In this document: positions 27,691-30,971 of the stretch, one piece after another | Layout: each line of letters begins with the position of its first letter | Numbering within the stretch: the stretch's first letter is position 1 | Virus record (IMG/VR): IMGVR_UViG_3300043399_001053 | Span: 1-30,971 of that record | Strand: one strand, 5' to 3' | Length of the DNA stretch: 30,971 nucleotides | From: a virus | Program-made: the position numbers and the translations under genes | Notes under the pieces: model-generated | Told to the model about the DNA's origin: nothing | What the model saw: the letters and a program-made list of their open reading frames with translations, nothing else | Databases searched by the model: none

Positions 27691-28122
27691 TTACGCAGTG
27701 CCTTCGTCAGGGCTGACGTGCAGCTCGCCCACATTACTTTCAGGGCGGAACCGACCACCATACAGCACAGCAATGACAGCCACGGGAACTGGATTTGTTC
27801 CATTTGGCACGGCGATGGACGGGCGCACATACTGTTCTTGCGGGCGATAGATATCGAGCATTGCGGAACCATCTGTGCCAACGGCAGTGGCGAACGCGAC
27901 GGACGTATCTTTCAGGTCCTGCACAGTGCCCCAGGCAGCATCGTTATCCTGTTGCGCCTTCATGGTGAAGTTCAACGCTTCACCTTTCAAAGCCAGCACA
28001 AAGAAGGCGACGCCTTCATAGCCAGCCATATCCACACCCTGACCAACCAGGGTTTCGTTATCAGCCGCCTTGATCACCTGCGGCACGAACTTGGTGTCTT
28101 CGAACATATTTTTGAATAACAT
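27691..28122 (-). CDS. Putative head decoration or minor virion protein
   Basis: 143 residues from ATG 28122 (MLFKNMFEDTKFVPQVIKAA), with AAGGAG seven bases upstream; the frame to 28152 lacks a ribosome binding site. Beta-rich with VDMAGYEGVAFFVLALKGEA, LNFTMKAQQDNDAAWGTVQD, and PSIAVPNGTNPVPVAVIAVL. The phrase g..vDm.gyegv.f...... is common in small virion proteins encoded just after the major capsid protein. A capsid decoration role is likely but not proven. Confidence 0.7.
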   Translation of the reverse strand: MLFKNMFEDTKFVPQVIKAADNETLVGQGVDMAGYEGVAFFVLALKGEALNFTMKAQQDNDAAWGTVQDLKDTSVAFATAVGTDGSAMLDIYRPQEQYVRPSIAVPNGTNPVPVAVIAVLYGGRFRPESNVGELHVSPDEGTA

Positions 28123-28178
28123 GGGTTTCTCCTTTCGATGACAAATCTTCAATCGTCAATCGAAAATTGTGAATTGGG

Positions 28179-29465
28179 TTACGCCTTCACCTTCAGGTGA
28201 TAGAACGCTTCGTTGGACACGGGCATGCCGTCCGTTTCCAGGCGACCGATGAACCCAACCTGGTTTGTTTCGGCATACAACTCATCCAGGCGCTTGATGC
28301 TCAGGTTGAGGGAATCAACGATCCAGTAATACTGGAAGTCACCGATCGTGGCGATCAATTCGTTGTCCTTGTAGGCATCGTTGGCATCGAGACCGGTCGG
28401 GTATTGGTCGCTGAGTTCATACGCCCAGTCCAGGATCGTGCTCGGGTGCCCGGCGCTCAAGCCAGGCTGCCACAGATACTGGTTGTTCTGATCCTTCAGC
28501 AAGCGCACCTTGCGAAGGAACGCGCGGTTGGTGAGGATGCGTGCGGTTGCTGCATACGCCGCGGGCAGGCTGTACGCCCAGTTGACGATGTCATCCGCTG
28601 CCAACACATTCGATACGGCAGTGGTGTACTTCGGAATGCTAGTCCACGAGAGCAACCCCATCGGACTATTCACGCCCTTCCCATTGATGAAAGCATTTTC
28701 TTGCGGCACACCAAAGCGGCGACCCATGCGGGTGTTGATCCAGCCTTCGATGTCGATCAGGCGTCCGGCGCGAAGCTCGGTATCGCTGATGAGGATGCGC
28801 TTCGCGAGCGGCTTGGGGCTGAGGACGCGACCACCGAAAGGCTTGATCTCATCCTTCGAGCCAGTCTTGACTTCGGTCGTCCACTCAGCATCGGTGAGTT
28901 CATTCTCTTCGGTCGGAGTGATCGAGGAGCCGCCAGGGATCGACGGTAGGATGCGGGCAATGCGGCGCATCGCGGAAACCGGCGCAGCCTTCTCCAACAA
29001 TTCAGAGCGCTGCGTATCAGTCACCAGATACCCACCGGATGAGGCAGGGCTGGTTTGCAGATCTTTGCGATCGACACCATCCAGACCGCCCTTGAAATAC
29101 TGGAGGCTGGCAATATGACGCTTCGCTTCGGCATCATCGAAGAAACGCTCATCGATGACATCGGACTTGAAACCTTCCTTGCGCAGCAGGCTCTTGGTCT
29201 CCGCAGAGATTCCACCGCTCTTGCCTTCAGTGCCGCCACCGAGAGGCAACTGGGTATTGGGCTGGTTGAATGTGTCATCCATACCAGCAGCACGTTCCAG
29301 ACGTTTGGCTTCAGCGGTCTTGGCTTCGACCTGGTCAAGCAGGTCATCGACCTCTTTTGCCTTGTCGCCTGGCATGTCCTTTTCCTTGAATTCATCAAGG
29401 ATCGCCTTGGCGCGGATGTGCAGTTGGTTGGCTTCGTCATACAGCCGTTTGATTTTGATTTTCAT
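28179..29465 (-). CDS. HK97-fold major capsid protein
   Basis: 428 residues from ATG 29465 with AAGGAG six bases upstream. The first 105 residues are a charged coiled-coil delta/scaffold domain (KRLYDEANQLHIRAKAILDE, VDDLLDQVEAKTAEAKRLER). The capsid domain starts near 140 with LQTSPASSGGYLVTDTQRSE, then LLEKAAPVSAMRRIARILPS, AEWTTEVKTGSKDEIKPFGG, LSPKPLAKRILISDTELRAG (the E-loop/spine region), RFGVPQENAFINGKG, and VNSPMGLL. The mature N-terminus after protease cleavage should be near residues 105-130. Encoded after the prohead protease as in HK97-type phages. Confidence 0.95.
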   Translation of the reverse strand: MKIKIKRLYDEANQLHIRAKAILDEFKEKDMPGDKAKEVDDLLDQVEAKTAEAKRLERAAGMDDTFNQPNTQLPLGGGTEGKSGGISAETKSLLRKEGFKSDVIDERFFDDAEAKRHIASLQYFKGGLDGVDRKDLQTSPASSGGYLVTDTQRSELLEKAAPVSAMRRIARILPSIPGGSSITPTEENELTDAEWTTEVKTGSKDEIKPFGGRVLSPKPLAKRILISDTELRAGRLIDIEGWINTRMGRRFGVPQENAFINGKGVNSPMGLLSWTSIPKYTTAVSNVLAADDIVNWAYSLPAAYAATARILTNRAFLRKVRLLKDQNNQYLWQPGLSAGHPSTILDWAYELSDQYPTGLDANDAYKDNELIATIGDFQYYWIVDSLNLSIKRLDELYAETNQVGFIGRLETDGMPVSNEAFYHLKVKA

Positions 29466-29480
29466 GATTTTCTCCTTGTA

Positions 29481-30242
29481 CTAATTGGCAATATTTGCGA
29501 GCTGTAACTCTGCCGCTCGCAGGCGTTTTGTCAACAGTGCGGAGTGCAGGTTCTTCTGCGGCTCTGCGGCTGTAAGCAGATGATTCAATGCCTCCATCGC
29601 TCCTTCCATCGCGGAGATGGCATTCACAACCTTCTCCTTGCTGGCAGAGCTGAGGACTCGCCCCTCTTTCATTTCGGTAACAAGCGCACCCCATTTTTCA
29701 AGGTACGTCTTGATCATCGCTTCGTCTGTAGCTTCCGTTGGTTGACTCGTGCTTTTCATCAACGCTGCCTTCACAGCGCGGATCTCCGTCAACGCATTCA
29801 TACCCAGTGGCACCGGCGAGATCTCGAATAGCTTGACCTCACGCAGATTGCGGACCGTCATTCCGGTGTTGAGGTTTTCAAAGTCGAACTTGACCGCCTC
29901 ATACCCGAACGATCCTTCAGTGAGCGCCCCATCCTTCATCAACACCCAGGCTTCCTTGCCCCAGAACGAATCAAGGGTCAGGCGACCGCCAGCAAAAAGA
30001 CCCAGCGAGTCTTCCTTCAGCGTCGAAGGCGGCGGACCGATCAGCTTGCTCCAGTCATGCGCGTAAAAGACCTTCACGCGCTTGCCACGTTCAGCAATCG
30101 TCTTCTGGAACATGCCAGGGTGGGCAATATCCCTGCCGTCATCCACATTTCCAAAAATGGAAAAATGACCTTCGTACTCGCCTTCATTGCCAGTGGCTTT
30201 GAACTCCACCACAGCGGATTTGTATTCGATATCGTTTTCCAT
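29481..30242 (-). CDS. HK97-family prohead protease
   Basis: 253 residues from ATG 30242 with AAGGAG six bases upstream; the frame to 30287 lies inside the preceding gene. N-terminal strands VVEFKATGNEGEYEGHFSIF and GNVDDGRDIAHPGMFQKTIA are typical. The catalytic His lies in VFYAHDW (about residue 62) and the Ser in TEGSFGY (about 111), the serine protease pair of herpes/HK97-type assemblins. ISPVPLGMNALTEIRAVK ends the protease domain. The C-terminal 75 residues are helical and could act as a scaffold. The enzyme cleaves the capsid delta domain during maturation. Confidence 0.93.
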   Translation of the reverse strand: MENDIEYKSAVVEFKATGNEGEYEGHFSIFGNVDDGRDIAHPGMFQKTIAERGKRVKVFYAHDWSKLIGPPPSTLKEDSLGLFAGGRLTLDSFWGKEAWVLMKDGALTEGSFGYEAVKFDFENLNTGMTVRNLREVKLFEISPVPLGMNALTEIRAVKAALMKSTSQPTEATDEAMIKTYLEKWGALVTEMKEGRVLSSASKEKVVNAISAMEGAMEALNHLLTAAEPQKNLHSALLTKRLRAAELQLANIAN

Positions 30243-30252
30243 GTGCAGCTCC

Positions 30253-30504
30253 TTAAGCAGTTTGCTCAAAAAATTTTCGCGCTTCATCGAGCGTTTGAAT
30301 GACCGTCAATTTCACAACGCCTTCACCATCACGCATGACCTGATACAGCACGTCAGTTTCAGGATGCGCAAAAGCCCGAAAGTAATCCGCGTCATAACGC
30401 ACACCTTCGATCACAATGATTTCATTTCCCTCTTGCGTATATTCGCGTTCGATGCTCAGAGGCTTTTGCTCGATATGTGGCATGGGTCGGATCATGTTAT
30501 TCAT
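30253..30504 (-). CDS. Small hypothetical protein upstream of protease
   Basis: 83 residues from ATG 30504; ATG 30495 is also possible. An N-terminal polar section is followed by likely strands (GNEIIVIEGVRYDADYF, VLYQVMRDGEGVVKLTVIQT) and a helix (LDEARKFFEQ). No family recognised. Its end carries the ribosome binding site of the protease gene ten bases away, so the two are probably coupled. It overlaps the preceding gene by eight bases. Confidence 0.6.
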   Translation of the reverse strand: MNNMIRPMPHIEQKPLSIEREYTQEGNEIIVIEGVRYDADYFRAFAHPETDVLYQVMRDGEGVVKLTVIQTLDEARKFFEQTA

Positions 30505-30754
30505 GGTGATGGTGTACCTTCTTGAAAATCGTTTTTCTAGCTTCGAGGGCTACGGGAGGATGACCTGCTCCATAAACCCAAAGCCAGACTGTGCCAAAGA
30601 ACAGAGCTGAAAACCGTTCGCGCCATGTCAATTTCCAGCATGAAATATTGCATTGAGGATCATGATATACAGGCAGGTCGCCGCATTCCTCTTCACTCAT
30701 GCCTTCCGGTCGCGCCAGCACGGCATTGGATTCATCAAATTTTGAAGGTTTCAT
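30497..30754 (-). CDS. Conserved small phage protein (SCWKLTWRER type)
   Basis: 85 residues from ATG 30754 with GAGGAT four bases upstream. Contains the signature PVYHDPQCNISCWKLTWRER followed by a hydrophobic FSALFFGTVWLWVY. A very similar block (SCWKLsWRERlkvLf.G.vWl) occurs in many small hypothetical phage and bacterial proteins that open M-K-P-x-K-F. Function unknown. The hydrophobic stretch may contact the membrane. The C-terminus is a natural HHHHE. Confidence 0.72.
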   Translation of the reverse strand: MKPSKFDESNAVLARPEGMSEEECGDLPVYHDPQCNISCWKLTWRERFSALFFGTVWLWVYGAGHPPVALEARKTIFKKVHHHHE

Positions 30755-30774
30755 TTATCCTCGTTTCCTAACTG

Positions 30775-30957
30775 CTAAACTTCGCGCCAAATGCCGCGCT
30801 CCAAATATCCATGCCATTGTTCTCCATCTTGACCGCAGGTAATCAGAATCGATGGCGAAACAGTAATCGTTCCATCTTCATGTTCAGTCACAGAGTGCTT
30901 GCTTAGATCTCCCAATGCAAAACCACCACGCCTATTCAACATTGGAGCAAAGCACAT
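30775..30957 (-). CDS. Small hypothetical protein near window edge, start uncertain
   Basis: The frame ends at TAG 30775 and stays open to the right edge of the window, so the start may lie beyond it. ATG 30957 gives 60 residues and ATG 30939 (MLNRRGGFALGDL) 54. The distinctive part is EDGTITVSPSILITCGQDGE followed by QWHGYLERGIWREV, a pattern (d.G.l.v.pSil....... .wHG.l..G.W) I associate with small phage-encoded proteins of unknown role. Located upstream of the late-region small genes. Confidence 0.55.
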   Translation of the reverse strand: MCFAPMLNRRGGFALGDLSKHSVTEHEDGTITVSPSILITCGQDGEQWHGYLERGIWREV

Positions 30958-30971
30958 CCATCTACTAAGAT

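Noticed and set aside
27602-27850. Plus-strand frames containing LPNGRGARGEG-like peptides
   Set aside because: This is the typical false translation of the CCCTCTCCC repeat; both flanking genes are strong on the minus strand.
30300-30312. TGACCGTCAATTT resembling the par-flanking 15-mer
   Set aside because: It lies within a coding sequence, is only a partial match, and does not bracket anything; treated as chance.
1-30971. CRISPR array
   Set aside because: No regularly spaced direct repeats with unique spacers were seen. The ATGAAC blocks are too short and change orientation.

Overview
This window reads as part of a temperate siphovirus-like phage genome, or a prophage or phage-plasmid form of one. 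It has an HK97-type capsid and protease, head-tail connectors, a tail tube, a G/GT frameshift pair, a tape measure and tail fibres. A primase-helicase, a divergent lysogeny switch and two site-specific recombinases complete the picture. No ribosomal or housekeeping genes are present. The likely host is a Chloroflexota bacterium of the Anaerolineae type. That is inference, based on proteins with Thr/Pro-rich TPTP-like stalks, a lipoprotein with a winged-helix-like tail, base composition near 50% GC, and a host-type interspersed repeat. Terminase, portal and lysis genes are not seen and probably lie beyond the edges.

Layout. (1) Positions 1-13658, nearly all minus strand, form the early/lytic operon. 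Read in the direction of transcription it contains an XRE-like regulator, small genes, a 304-base gap with a tRNA-like element, two small genes, a tyrosine recombinase, a DUF932-type protein, two small genes, a large Toprim-ATPase primase-helicase, a lipoprotein/membrane protein, a ParM-like actin with a ParR-like partner, a J-domain protein and a run of tightly coupled small genes ending in a truncated Gp37/Gp68 (DUF5131) gene. (2) Positions 13659-13764 are the divergent switch region, with a consensus promoter bracketed by inverted operators. (3) Positions 13765-16898, plus strand, are the lysogeny cassette: a repressor-like gene, three small membrane proteins and a large serine recombinase. 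(4) A perfect 18-bp bidirectional terminator separates this from the convergent late operon. (5) Positions 16930-30971, minus strand, hold tail fibres, tail, connector and head genes, with transcription entering from beyond the right edge.

The most interesting theme is plasmid-like maintenance. A ParM/ParR-like pair is flanked by two identical 15-mers. Next to the primase gene lie four blocks of triple ATGAAC iterons in two inverted pairs. A 15-bp inverted repeat with a 7-bp asymmetric spacer (the architecture of a tyrosine-recombinase core site) sits beside a G-quadruplex motif, and a complete tyrosine recombinase is encoded separately from the serine integrase. Together these suggest a phage-plasmid with P1-like logic (segregation plus dimer resolution) built from ParM-type and Xer/Cre-type parts. 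This is a hypothesis; only the individual sequence elements are seen directly.
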